Shown: piece by piece, positions 20,866 to 31,198 of the stretch | Position numbering within the stretch: the stretch's first letter is position 1 | Layout: each line of letters starts with the position of its first letter | Origin: Chondrus crispus | Lineage: Eukaryota; Rhodophyta; Florideophyceae; Gigartinales; Gigartinaceae | Reading direction: 5' to 3' | NCBI RefSeq assembly: GCF_000350225.1 | Contig: NW_005179127.1 | Coordinates: 85,077-149,076, forward strand | Length of the DNA: 64,000 nucleotides | Notes under the pieces: generated by a model | What the model was told of the DNA's origin: nothing | The model's input: only the letters and a program-made list of their open reading frames with translations | Database searches by the model: none | Position numbers and translations under genes: made by a program

Positions 20866-20961
20866 ATGCCGTCAGAGGATGGCTGGTGGCGGGTACTGCA
20901 TGATATAGTCGGGGTAGTGAGGGATGGGATGGCGTGGAATAGATACTGGGCGGGGGTGTGA
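20866..20961 (+). CDS. Possible 31-residue ORF behind a TATA-like box
   Basis: A TATA-like CTATATAATAGAC lies at about 20793. After it comes a CA/CC-rich, untranslated-leader-like stretch and CACCAAGATG, opening MPSEDGWWRVLHDIVGVV and ending at a TGA at 20959. The leader and start context look genuine for a eukaryote. The ORF is short and ends just before the right TIR. It may be a truncated captured gene or chance. Confidence 0.25.
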   Translation: MPSEDGWWRVLHDIVGVVRDGMAWNRYWAGV

Positions 20962-21027
20962 CGGTTGTTGGTGGTGATGGCGAGGAAGGGAATGCTGGTG
21001 TTTAGCTTGGAGTTGGCGGCGAGGGGG

Positions 21028-21425
21028 GGTGGACGTGACGATACGGGTCATCGTAGTGGGTCGGGGAGGCTTGAAGTGGGCCACAATCGCCAACTTCGAG
21101 CAAGTCCAGACAGAATTTAGGATTAAATTCTGTCGGCAGATTGTGAACAGGTATCAAAATTTTATTTAACATGAATTGTACTGCAATTTCCAAGTAAAAT
21201 TGTGTGATAATTTTTTTGATTTGGCCTATACAGAACCCCCCCATCCCCCAGATTTAGAGAGTACATGTTGGACGATAACTTCTAAACTATTTTGGTTTGT
21301 CCATTTCTGTTTTCTGCACATCACTACTACTGCTCTAAGCAACCATATAAAAATATCTGGAATCCGAAGGGGTGCCCCTGGTACTGTTTGGTATCCCAAA
21401 TTCTGGTTACTACCAAACCAGTGTT
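21028..21425 (-). repeat. Right terminal inverted repeat of the DNA transposon
   Basis: Inverted partner of 12350-12752, ending CCAAACCAGTGTT at 21425 and followed by the GAAA duplication. The ORF track across it continues into the host antisense ORF only by chance of frame. Confidence 0.9.
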
Positions 21426-22787
21426 GAAAAGGATGGGCGCGTGTTCCGCTCGGCATGCTTCGAGCATGGACTGTCCCCCGCCGATTTCCCAACTCTCCCC
21501 GACGTGGTTCGGGACTCCTTCCCTTCGCTGGGAGTCCACCCGCTCCTCCCGTACGTTCTTAAATACTTCGGATCCGCCTTCCTAGAGGAGGACCACCCGG
21601 TGTATGAGTGTCTCTTTTCTAACTGCAAACGGGAGTGGGCGTGGTCGGTGTGCAACGCCGTCAGCACCGAGATGGGTGTGAACGGCAGGGTGTTCCTCCA
21701 GCCCACTCCGACGTTGGATTTCTTGGGGAGAGTGACGCCGGGGCTCCCCAAGGTGTCCTTGAATCCGTCCGACCGGGAGTCTACACACGTCATGTGGACG
21801 TATACCGCCGTCTTGGATCTCCTCCGCCGTGCCAGAGGGGTGGGGGAACATACCCGCCGCCCGTGGACTGACTTCTCCACCGGCGAACGGAGTGTCTTTG
21901 TACTGTACGACGTTCGCGCGGACGCGTTCGCGTCGCGACCCGCTGTAGGACCACCTCCAACCGGATCGTCGGGCTCCCGCAGCGGTGTGGGCTCCGCTGC
22001 CCGTGCAGCGCGTCGCAAGCGTTACCGGGATCTGGACGCTGAGTCCCCGGACGTGTTGGCAGTGGGATCGAACCCCTTTCGCATCGCGAGTCCCACCTAC
22101 ACCGAAACGCCTCTTCGGAGCAGCCGAGGACCCTCCGAAATACTGCCCGTCCCGCTGCTCCGTTCCTTGGAGGGCACACCTGCGCCGGGTGAGTTTGCGG
22201 ATCGTGTCCTATCGCCGGGTGAGCTCGAGTCGATCCCCGAATTTCTGCGCGCTTTGGGGCACTCCCGGGATCGTATCTGGTCTGCCAGAGCGCTGCTGAT
22301 CATGATGGCCGGCTGGTACCTAGCCCGGAGTGACGAGGCTCGACGCCTCGGCACCGAACGGGCTTCACTAGCTTCGCAGTTCCATCGTGCTCAGAGGGAA
22401 GTGGAGGCGCTTCGTGCCGCCTCGCTCCGTTACTCCCAATCCGTCGCCCGTCTCAGTGCTGACCGTGACCGCTACCGTGCGGAGCGCGACGAGCTCCGGG
22501 CGATTCGTGCAGCGCCAAGCGGGCGGCATCCGATGTCGCGGGAGGTGACCCCTCCGAGCCGTCGTCCCGCACCCCGCGATCCGTACGCTCCTCTGGGGTC
22601 CGACCTCCCGGCTACTGGAGGTCCCGTAGGTGGTGGTGAGGGCCACGTCGGCGAGGCTCGCTACGCCGCCATTGCGATGCCCTCCCTGGCGGAGGTAAGG
22701 GCAACTCCGCCACGTCACCCAAGTTACTGCCCGACGTCGTCGTACGTCCCCGACATCACGGATACAGGGGAGGAAGCTGGTCGTTGA
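21426..22787 (+). pseudogene. Antisense ORF of element A, C-terminal part
   Basis: Continuation of the frame interrupted at 12349. It encodes KDGRVFRSACFEHGLSPADF, a folded-looking region of about 150 residues rich in Phe, Trp and Leu (KREWAWSVCNAV, FLQPTPTLDFLGRV), then a Ser/Arg/Pro linker. A predicted coiled coil follows (EARRLGTERASLASQFHRAQ ... SADRDRYRAERDELRAIR), then a disordered tail to the stop at 22785. No zinc knuckle, protease or envelope features are visible. A Gag-like or DNA-binding structural role is possible from the coiled coil, but I cannot name a family. Confidence 0.5.
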
Positions 22788-24850
22788 CGCTGCCTAGCTA
22801 GTAGAAACAGGTCCCTATCTCCCTTTGGTACGATAAATGGACCTCCCCCCGATCCTTTCCTTAGTTATTCTTTCCTTAGCCCCCACGGGTACGTACCCGT
22901 TCCCGTGGGGGCTTGGAACCGTCCGCGCGCTCACCCCCGTCGGCGGGCGGAGGCGGCGGTATTTCGTTCGTGTGAGACGGCTTTGCGCGAGCCGAACCGC
23001 ACGCGAGGGGACGCGTCGAGATGCCCCCCGGTGGACGTCGACGCTGCCGTTCGTCTGATCGCGTCGTACCGCGAGTTTTATTTCCCCCCTTCGCCGACGG
23101 CTCCTTACACCGACGCGTCCCAACCTTTTGCGGTCCATTGCGCGGAGGTGGTATAGACTCCGCCGGCTCGTCCGACGTGCGGTAGGTGTTTCCTTCTTCG
23201 AGGAGGAAGGCTCCTCGTCTGTCCCTCTGGCGGACTGTGCGGCGAAGAGATGGGGATTTGGCGAGCTCCAATTGGTCGGGCTTGTCGTCACTGCCCCAAG
23301 GGAGCTCGCGTCGTCAATTTCTGATGTGCTTGGTCTGACGAGCCCCCATTGGTTGCGTCGTCCCCCGCCCCCGGTCGGCGTGGTAAGTCTCCCGTAACAG
23401 GGACGGGCCGGTACGTTACAGTTGCGGGTTCGTCCCTCCTTGATGTCCAATTCGGCCCGTTCCCTCTTCCTCCGCGCGGCGTCATGCTTCCACCTCGCCA
23501 CTGCCCCTCGACCGCGTCGTCGGTCGACGTCCTTCTTCTCCGTGCCGGGGACGTCGGGCTTCCGCCCGCTGGCGAACTCCGGGGTACTCCCCCGCTGACG
23601 GCGAGAGCTGGGGCGCCTCCGCTCGCGTCCACATACAGTTCGCTCGCGCGCGTTTCGGCGGTAATGGGAACGGCTGTACTAGTGCGTTGGCTCAGGTAGT
23701 CTCCTCGGGCCACGAAATGGGGCTCCCTCTCGTGGAGCGGCCGGGGCTACCTACCGACGTGGTGCCTCGCGCTGGCCTTCGGATCGGCGTCATGTCAACG
23801 GAGTGACGCCTCGCTCGGCGTAGACTATCCATCGCGAATGAGTTGCGGGACTTTTCGAGGGGCAGCGGCAGTGTCCTCCTCCCCCATTACGCCAGCAGAT
23901 AGGAGTCGCAATTTCTGCACTCGTCCTTTTCCGTCGTGTTGAATGTGAACGGATTCTCTTCCACGGGAAGTGTCCCAGTTTAACGTCGCCGTGTGCAGCC
24001 ACGAGCGCCCCTACATGCGCGCTGGCGTGGTAATGCGCAGCTCCGGGTGGGGCGGTCCGGCTTAACGAACGAATGGTGTCCCGTGCATCCGCGCCACAGT
24101 TCGCGTGGCGAGCCTTTGCGGAATTACCCTGGGAGGGCGAGGTTAGCGAGATGGACGACTCGAGCGGCCGGACGCCTGGATGCGTACTTCGGTGATGGCC
24201 TGTACATGGGGCAGGACGATCGGCCGTGACCTCGCGCGCACCTCGTCCCGTTGTGGATGCGTGCCGGTATGTGGCGTGGACGAGCGTAGGATATGTGGGT
24301 ATGCGACGACGCGCTCGAATGCGGGTCGGCGTGCACGAGCGTTCTGCCTCTTGGCCGCGGAAATGAGGGCGTGTCGCACCGAGATGATGCGAGCACATCA
24401 CAACGCCCGTTCCAGATTGTGTACGGTGGCGTGTGTCAGCCGACCGTCGATTGTTTATGGCCCGCGCGCCTTGTACGCACTCATAATGCACGTGCTGTCC
24501 GCCGTCCGGCGTAATTTCCCACTGTTCAATATTTTCGTATTTTTGGGGAGGTGGCGGCGGTTTGGTGGCGTCGTCTGCTTTCGAGGCACAGGCAGACAGC
24601 TGCCCCTCCGTTCGCACATCGGCTCTCGGATCCTATCGTATTTTGTCAACAGTACGACCTGTCTCACGACCCGCCTCTTGTCGGTGATGGCGGTTCGTGT
24701 CGCGTGGGCTTGCGTTGTCCGCGCGTCGACTGGACATCTCATGCGTCCCCGAGGTTGGCCGGCCAACCTCGTTTTGTCCTTGCCTAGACCCTCGCCCTTT
24801 CGGACCTCGAAGGGGGGGTTTAATTTATCCGATCGACGGAGCGGTTGAGG
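22788..24850. other. Element A internal region between antisense ORF and pol; no confident gene
   Basis: GC-rich at first, with ORFs in all frames and no recognisable domain. A strong hairpin lies at 22878-22913 (12-bp arms AGCCCCCACGGG, 12-base loop), about 90 bp after the antisense ORF stop. It could act in 3'-end formation of that transcript. Confidence 0.5.
22878..22913 (+). terminator. Hairpin downstream of the antisense ORF
   Basis: Perfect 12-bp arms (AGCCCCCACGGG / CCCGTGGGGGCT) around a 12-base loop, 90 bp beyond the stop at 22787. Eukaryotic polymerase II does not need such hairpins, so the role is conjectural. It may stabilise an RNA 3' end. Confidence 0.3.
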
Positions 24851-24851
24851 G

Positions 24852-24863
24852 GCCCCCTCCTTA
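24852..24863 (-). promoter_or_regulatory. Polypurine-like tract directly after the element A pol stop
   Basis: On the minus strand the natural pol end (ADVHS, TAA at 24863-24861) runs straight into GGAGGGGGC. This resembles a primer for plus-strand DNA synthesis, but no LTR begins here. The LTR is 15 kb further on (6 kb without the DNA transposon), beside a second such tract at 9632-9642. Confidence 0.5.
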
Positions 24864-24986
24864 AGAGTGAACGTCCGCGTTCACTTCGGAGTTGAGGTCC
24901 CTCCCCGTGCGTTTTCGAAGACGCAGCGCATAGCGAGACACCAATTCCTCGGGGACGTGGGTGCGTGCCGTCCAAGTGGGTTGGTC

Positions 24987-26315
24987 TTAGTCCGCCCACC
25001 TGATGAGGAACTCCGTTGTTCCGTCTTCCATCTCTCGATGCTTGAGTAACTTCTCCACGGCGTACTGTGTTCGCTCCCTGACCTTGTCGGCAAGATCACG
25101 CGGGGTCGTCGTGCTCACCCGTGGTGCGCTCATCGGCAGGGGCGCGTACACGCAGCGGTCTGCGGACACCCGCTCGGTGACACCATCACGATCGATTGTG
25201 ATGGTACGACGATCGTTGGCGAGGACGCGGTACGGCCCCACAGCGGGCGAGGCGAGCTTGTTCGACGTCTTGCCCCCGTCGGTGAGGTTGAGGTAGACGA
25301 AGTTACCCGGCTCGAGACGTGTGTTGATCGTTTGAACGTGCTTATCGAAGTCGCGTTTGTAATGTGCTTGCGTGCGTCGCAAGCTCCCGTAGGCCTTCTG
25401 GATGGTCGCGTCTAGGGTCTTCAGGAACTCCGCACGTTCCGTTCCCCTATCGGAAGGGGGCGCGTCCCCGCCGGTTCGTCGAAGAGAAAACTCCGGCGGG
25501 GGCCGGCTGAGCACGAGCTCAAACGGGGTTGTTCGTGTGGTTCGGTGTACGTGGGAGTTATATGCGTACGTTAACGGTCCCACGTACACGTCCCAGTCGT
25601 CTTGATGCTCGTTCACATAATTGCGGAGCATCGACGCAATCGTTCGGTTATAGCGTTCCACCTGGCCGTTCGTCTGAGGGTGGTACGCCGACGTATAAAG
25701 GTTCGTAATTCCAAGCACTCGACATGTGCTTTGGAAGAACTTCGCGTTGAACTGCGGTCCGTTATCCGACAGTAACGAGCGTGGGACGCCGTACTTAAAG
25801 ACCCACGCCTCGCAAAACGCCACGGCGACGGTGTAGGCGGTTACCGTTCGCAGTGTGACGACCTGCGTTAACTTCGTAAAGCGGTTGGTGATTACCAGGA
25901 GGAATCGTTTCCCTGCCTTGGTCTTTGGGAGCGGCCCCAGTATATCTATCGCGAGGCTCTCCAACGGCCGCGTCGCCAGAAACAACCTTAATCGGTTTGG
26001 GTGTTTGCGAAGCTTGACGCGGTTCATCGCACATGTTCGAAAACCTCGTACGGTCGACGCGACGTCCGCGGCCAAGTGTGGCCAGTAGTACTCGCGACGG
26101 AGCGCGTAGTACATGCGGTTCTGCCCCGGATGCCCGGCGATGGCCGGGTTATGGCAGAGCCGCAGCAACCGGGCGGCGTAGGGTCCGAGGGACCACCACC
26201 TGTACGATATCAGGGTCGAAGGGATGTCTCCGTTTGAGCACCACTTGGTGGTTCTCGAAGAACGCGGAGTCCCGGGACTCTGACTGTCGTGCCAATACCG
26301 TTTGGCAGAAGTCAT
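24987..26315 (-). pseudogene. Element A integrase and truncated chromodomain (pol C-terminal part)
   Basis: The H2C2 zinc region is present (HNPAIAGHPGQNRMYYALRR...CAMNR, with one Cys apparently changed to Arg). The DDE catalytic core follows: LAIDILGPLP, LLSDNGPQF and the E of NGQVERYNRT. A GPY/F-like module (VGPYRVL) and the start of a chromodomain (YAVEKLLKHREMEDGTTEFLIRWAD) come last. A TAA at 24987-24989 cuts the chromodomain. Reading on gives TWTARTHVPEELVSRYALR before the next stop at 24863, so the stop is a late mutation. The N-terminal join to RNase H needs a one-base shift near 26180. Integrase inserts the cDNA; the chromodomain of chromoviruses guides it to marked chromatin. Confidence 0.85.
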
Positions 26316-27552
26316 CCACGCGTTGTTCCTCGGCTATCTCCTCTATCGCAAGAGGGGCCGGCAGGTCGTCCTGCGGAGGGGCGACCTGGGAACCGGACGT
26401 ATCGGCTTCGAAGTCTTGAGCGCGATCGAGGTCCACGGCGTCGAATTCCTCGTTCTCTGCCCAGAAGGCGTCGGGTCCTTCTAGAGCGGGGGCTTCGTCG
26501 TCTCCCCTCGGCTCGTCGTGCGCTCGGGCGCGCAAATTCCTTCGGGATTTCGTTCGGTTCCTTGTCGTCACGAAGGCGTGGTCGGCCGCGTGGTCGCAGC
26601 CCGCGGTGCATACGTGATCCGCGAGCTCATCCGAGACATCACGAACGGTTGTGCCCGTGTCGTAGGTGGGGATGTCGTCGTCCACCTCGACAGCCGGGCG
26701 AGGGTCATCGGCGGCCGTCGGTGATACGAGGCGTGATAGGGCGTCGGGGACCTGGTGCACGCGCCCGGGGCGGTACTGAATGGTGAAATCGTATTCAGCC
26801 AGACGTAGCCGCCACCGGGTGAGTCTTCCGCAGCCCTCGTTCAGGGACATGAGCCACGTAAGGGCGTCGTGATCCGTTCGGACGGTGAACTTCGTGCCCT
26901 CGACGTACGGGCGAAGTGTGCGGACGGCCCACACTACAGCAAAGCACTCGCGTTCCGTGGCGCTGTAGTTGCGCTCGCTGTCGTTTAACGAATACGACCA
27001 ATATCCGACGGGACGCCAGTCTTTGGCTTCGTCGTGTTCTTGCAGCAGCGTACACCCGAGTTGGTACGCGCTTGCATTGGTATCGATCATGCACGGCCGG
27101 CCGTACCGCGGAAGGGCAAGGATCGGCGGAGCGATCATCCTTGCCTTGAGGTCCTCGAACGCTTGAAGCTGGGCCTCCGTCGGGTGATGGAACTCGGGGT
27201 CGGAGTCCTTGCGGGTCATGTCGGTTAGCGGTCGAGCTATCTTGGCAAACCCCTTGACGAAACAGCGGTAGACGTTGCACGCCCCGAGGAACGAGCGCAC
27301 CTGCGTAAACGTCCTCGGGAACATGAACGTCTTGAAGGCGTCGGCCGCCGTGTCGGCCACGCTGAGCTCACCTGGGGATATCACGTGCCCCAGATAGTGC
27401 ACCTTCGGACGGAAGAAGCTACACTTCTTGAGCTTGAGGGATATACCGGCGGTCCTCAACAAGCTCAAGACAGAGTCGAGGTGTTCGGCGTGCTCCTCGT
27501 GCGTTCGGGAAAAAAAATGACGTCGTCGAGGTATACGAGACATATCTGCCAT
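26149..27552 (-). pseudogene. Element A reverse transcriptase C-terminal part and RNase H
   Basis: It continues the RT thumb (SRTHEEHAEHLDSVLSLLRT, YLGHVISPGEL, RSFLGACNVYRCFV) and the RNase H domain (RYGRPCMIDTNASAYQLGC, RNYSATERECFAVVWAVRTL, FTVRTDHDALTWL). The first catalytic Asp of RNase H, normally in a TDAS context, is Asn here (DTNAS). After RNase H a long acidic linker (about 26400-26700 on the minus strand) leads toward integrase. The frame is offset by one base from the RT N-terminal part at an eight-T run. Confidence 0.85.
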
Positions 27553-27953
27553 CTTACGTCGGACAAAATGATGTCCAATGCACGTTGGAAGGTGGCCGGT
27601 GCCCCTTTTAGTTCGAACGGCATACGTAAATGGCGAAACGTACCCATATGCGTGGTGAATGTGGTCTTATCCCGGTCCTCCGGCGCGACCGGGATTTGCC
27701 AGTAGCCCGAATTGCAGTCGAGCGTAGTGAAGACGGCTGCATCCCCTAACGAATCAATGCAGTCGTCCATCCGGGGCAGCGGATACGAATCCGCTGCCGT
27801 CTTTGCGTTGAGACGTCGGTAGTCAACGCAAAACCGAAGAAAGCCGTCTTTCTTCGGGACGAGCACCACCGGCGAAGCCCACTCGGTGCTCGCGGGTTCG
27901 ATAACTCCGGCGTTCAACATCTTTTTGACTTCTTTAGCGACCATCTCACGCAT
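27465..27953 (-). pseudogene. Element A reverse transcriptase N-terminal part
   Basis: Contains the RT fingers and palm: GVIEPASTEWASPVVLVPKK, FCVDYRRLNAKT, FTTLDCNSGYWQIPV, and the catalytic YLDD of CLVYLDDVIFF. The frame is lost within the T8 run right after YLDDVIFF. One more T restores SRTHEEH, the expected continuation. A TGA at 27966 separates it in frame from the protease ORF. The homopolymer shift could be a sequencing error. Confidence 0.9.
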
Positions 27954-27965
27954 GGCGGGCCCCTT

Positions 27966-29570
27966 TCAGGGCATAGAACGAATCGGTTTCGTCCCCGCTT
28001 CGAGTGTTATACGGTGCTCCGTGGCTCGTATCGTACCGAGCGCACCGCCCCACAGGCTCGAATGCTTGCGGAGTATGTCCAGTACCTGTGCGCGGAGCTT
28101 GTCATCGTCGATGTATGACAAGTCCATTTCTTTTTCCCAATTCTCCGGCAAATTTTCGGGATCTTTATTTGTGACTCGCGCTGTGCCTTCCGTCGATGGT
28201 GGGCACCCCGCCGGCTGATCGCCGGGGCCGGCGTGACTTCCGTCGGCGGTCTTATTTTCTGGGGAGCTTGGTCGGCCAGCTCCTCCTCTCCCGGCTTGCA
28301 CGTCCAAGTCGGTGAGATGCAGCGCGTGTGCGATTTCCGCCCCGACTTGGCGCTCGGGCGTCGGGATCGCCAGCGGATTGCGCTTAGCGTAACCAACGAC
28401 GGTGCTCTTCGGGAGCCGCCTCGCTTGGCGCGAAAATTTCGTCACGATCATGTCGAAGGTCTGGTTCGGTAAGACCTCGGCTACACCGTTCGTGAGCCTC
28501 ACTCCGTGTCGAAGTTGGAGTGACGGCTTGGGTTCCAAGAAAACGAGGCCGCTCCCCGCGGTAGTGACACGTATCCGTGCTTGCGACATCGCGGGGATCG
28601 TGACCCATCGGGCGACACGGATCGGCTGTGGGGCTTCTTCGCGCACGTCGGCCCGAATTGACTGGCGACCGTGGCGCCGGGTTGGGGGAGACGGCTCCCC
28701 CTTCCCATCGACAATGGCGACGGAGTCACCTTGTCGGAGCTCGAGCCTCTGCGCATCGGTGTCGATACTTCGGACGTGCGCATCGATGAACGCCGTGCCC
28801 AGGAAGACGGGCACCGCGAGCTGGTCGGCGACCACGAACGGAATGCGGAACGTCGTGTTCCGCAGTCGGACGGCCAGCTGCACGACCGCAGTCAGCTTGA
28901 GCGGGTTACTGTTCGCGCCTGCCAACCGTGGCAGGCGTGCGTCGCATACGACGTAGCGCGTCCAATCGGGAGGAAGTTCGGCCTTCCTCTCCAAGTTAAA
29001 CCCCGAGCAGGTATCGACTGCGATGGTATGAGGCTTGAACGTGTTTCCCTCGGTTGCGATCGAGCCGAGGACGTTGTATATCTTCGATGTCATCAAGCAG
29101 ATGACACCGTCGACTACCTTCGGTGACGACGGCTCGGCCAGGTCGTTCCGCTTGGGACGCCGGCGTCGGTTCCGGCTTCTCTTCCGTGATCTTCTGCCTC
29201 GGCCGCAGGGCCTCCGTCCGTCGGTGACGTCCTCGCGGTAAGTCGCGTCCGTACGCGACTTGATTTCTTCTGGCGGCCCCGGACCCCCTTGGGTCGGGCC
29301 GCCGGCGCGTTCGAAGCGCTTCTTGTCAGGAACGTGGCTCACAGCAGCCACGGTGCCTTCCTCTAGTCGTGCCGGGCTCTCAGTGGCCTCTGCGCCTTTG
29401 TCCTCCCGCACCTGACTTACGGAAGTCTCGGTGCGCTCGTGCGGAGTCGAGAGGATTATTATCGGCAAACATTCCCCTCCTCCGCCGGGGTTGAATCGTA
29501 ACGGGTCTAGGTTGGGGTGATAAGACGGCTCACGCGACCGCGCGAACGTAACCGTCTTTACGGGTTTTTC
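27966..29570 (-). pseudogene. Element A protease (retropepsin) region of pol
   Basis: This frame is in -1 register to gag and open from at least 29570, so it overlaps the last codons of gag (EKPVKTVTFARSREPSYHPN...). A retropepsin-like domain lies near 28950-29090: HTIAVDTCSGFNLERKAE, with the catalytic DTG altered to DTC-S-G, and later VPVFLGTAFIDAHVRSID. A basic Arg/Lys-rich stretch precedes it. A TGA at 27968-27966 (after RSMP) interrupts the link to RT in the same frame. The protease would cut Gag-Pol. Confidence 0.75.
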
Positions 29571-30166
29571 GAACTACCCGAGCTGTCGGAGCTACCCGCC
29601 TTGCTATCGTTAGCTAACGCGATGACAAGCCCCTGGCCGTGGTGGTGCGCTTCGTTCCCCCACCCCGGCCGGGCATCTTCTACGAAGTAATCGGATACTC
29701 CACCACCTCGAATTGCATCATCCGGCCGTTGCAATATTTGAGGAGCGGCGAGAACCGGTTCTCCTCCGCCTCCTTCCGTGGGCTGGGGGTTCGGATCCCC
29801 AACCCAATCTTGGAGGTACATGATGGCGTTCTGTACCCCTTGGGGCAACTGGGGACGGCCCCGGTCGCCTCTTCCATCTCGACGGGGATACCGCGTATCC
29901 ATCCGACGAGGATCACGCCGATCCCTTTGATCGGTTCCCGGATGTCGATATCCGCCTTCGCGAGGGGCGAAACGGACGCCCTCACCCGATCGGTTCGGGT
30001 CACCTCGCCGCGGGCCTCGGTCCTCCCGCGTAGACTGCTGGATGAGATTGCGCATCCCGGGACGCATCTCCATCTGATAGCGGTAGTTCCTGTACGCCGT
30101 GAACTGACGTTGTTCAGGCGACAGGAACGGGCACGCGTACATAGCGTGGCCGTACCTCCGGCACAG
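29558..30166 (-). pseudogene. Element A Gag C-terminal part after an in-frame stop
   Basis: It continues the gag frame past a TGA at 30169-30167. The stop falls inside a CCHC zinc knuckle (C-x2-C-RRYG-H-AMYA-C), replacing the second residue of the first CxxC spacer. Downstream is an Arg/Asp/Gly-rich disordered segment and the end GSSDSSGSSKNP. The last codons read TCG AAA AAC CCG TAA, and the pol frame runs in -1 register across them. Confidence 0.75.
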
Positions 30167-31198
30167 TCAGCAAACGTACGCGCTGCCATCCGTCGACGCG
30201 AATGTCGCTGCGTGTCGTGCCTCCTCTTCGGTGAGTCGAGGCATGTAAGGCGGCACGCGATCTCCTTCTCGACGGGAGATATCCAGCTCTGCCATGTTGT
30301 GGTTCGGACCACCCGTGGCTTTCGGCGTGCGCGCAAACGCAGTCGCGTAGCTTCCGGTCGATCCCGTGGAAGCTGGCGTTGGAGGTCGGCCTCCTGCGCG
30401 GTCGAAGCCTTGCGTAATGAGGACAGGGTGGGCCTGCCACTCATCTTCTCCAATGTGGAGGGCGGTCGCCGGCGAACTTGCTCCGTGCGACCTCGGAGTT
30501 CGGACTCCCTTCGCTGCCGGCTTCGGATCCGGCAGCGGCAAACCGCGACGAGCGCGGAAGGTTGTTCCCTCAGCCGTTGCGATACGGCGGATCGTTGAGA
30601 GTTCGGTCTTCTGTTGTCCTGGCAACCTTTGCATCGTCTCTGCCACTGCGGCCCGGGTCGCAGTGGACAACCCGCGCACGAAGTAGTGCGCGAGGGCTTG
30701 TGCTGAGAACACGGCCGTGCATCGGAACACGGCGGATTCCAGCCGGTCCGCGAACGTGTTCTCGGTTTCGTGAGGAAGCTGTCGCGCCGACGCGACAACA
30801 TCAAACGCTTCCCCTAACACGTCGTCAGTTAGGTAGCGTTTGATAAATTGGTTGACGAGACCAGGCCAGCTCGTATTGTCGTGGAGCTGGCCGGTGCGGA
30901 GGCCGCGCATGGTGTAACTCGTATACAACCGCTCCGCGTCTCGCTCGAGGAAGTGAGCGAAGACACGGATTGCCACACCTTCGGTCAGGTGCTGGGCATT
31001 GAAGGTTATCCGGATATCCTTCAGGAACGGGAGCAACTGAATCGTATCAGTACCGTCGAAGCTCTTCATCGTGGGGCAGAGCCCACGGCAGCGTTGGACG
31101 TACTTGGCGATCCGCTGATCTGCAGCCATGCGGCAGCGACCGGAGAGCTTCCAGGGGGTCTCAACCTGGCCGCCGTGCGGTCTCGCGATTTTACCCAC
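30167..31198 (-). pseudogene. Element A Gag (capsid region)
   Basis: A retrotransposon gag domain is visible: FDGTDTIQLLPFLKDIRITF, then FAHFLERDAERLYTSY, WPGLVNQFIKRYLTDD, and ETENTFADRLESAVFRCTAV. This is the helix series of Ty3/gypsy capsids. A TAA in the same frame lies just upstream (31204-31202), and the frame is open again to 31930, so the true N-terminus may be lost. It ends in a TGA inside the zinc knuckle. Confidence 0.8.

Larger units (their letters stand above)
12350..21425. mobile_element. 9,076-bp DNA transposon with long TIRs, transposase-like and methyltransferase genes
   Basis: Outer ends AACACTGGTTTGGTNGTAAC begin inverted repeats of about 400 bp (12350-12752 and 21028-21425), roughly 95% identical by eye. 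GAAA flanks both sides (12346-12349, 21426-21429). Removing the element and one GAAA restores an open frame in the host ORF, which proves the ends. Internal DNA is AT-richer than the surrounding GC-rich retroelement. It carries two divergent genes: a DUF7869-type protein on the minus strand and a ParB-like/DNA methyltransferase on the plus strand. Both have frameshifts, so this copy is probably inactive. The superfamily is not one I can name from TSD length and TIR sequence. Confidence 0.85.

Noticed and set aside
20872-21244. Minus-strand ORFs at the right TIR
   Set aside because: Translations of the inverted repeat; the same appears in the left TIR.
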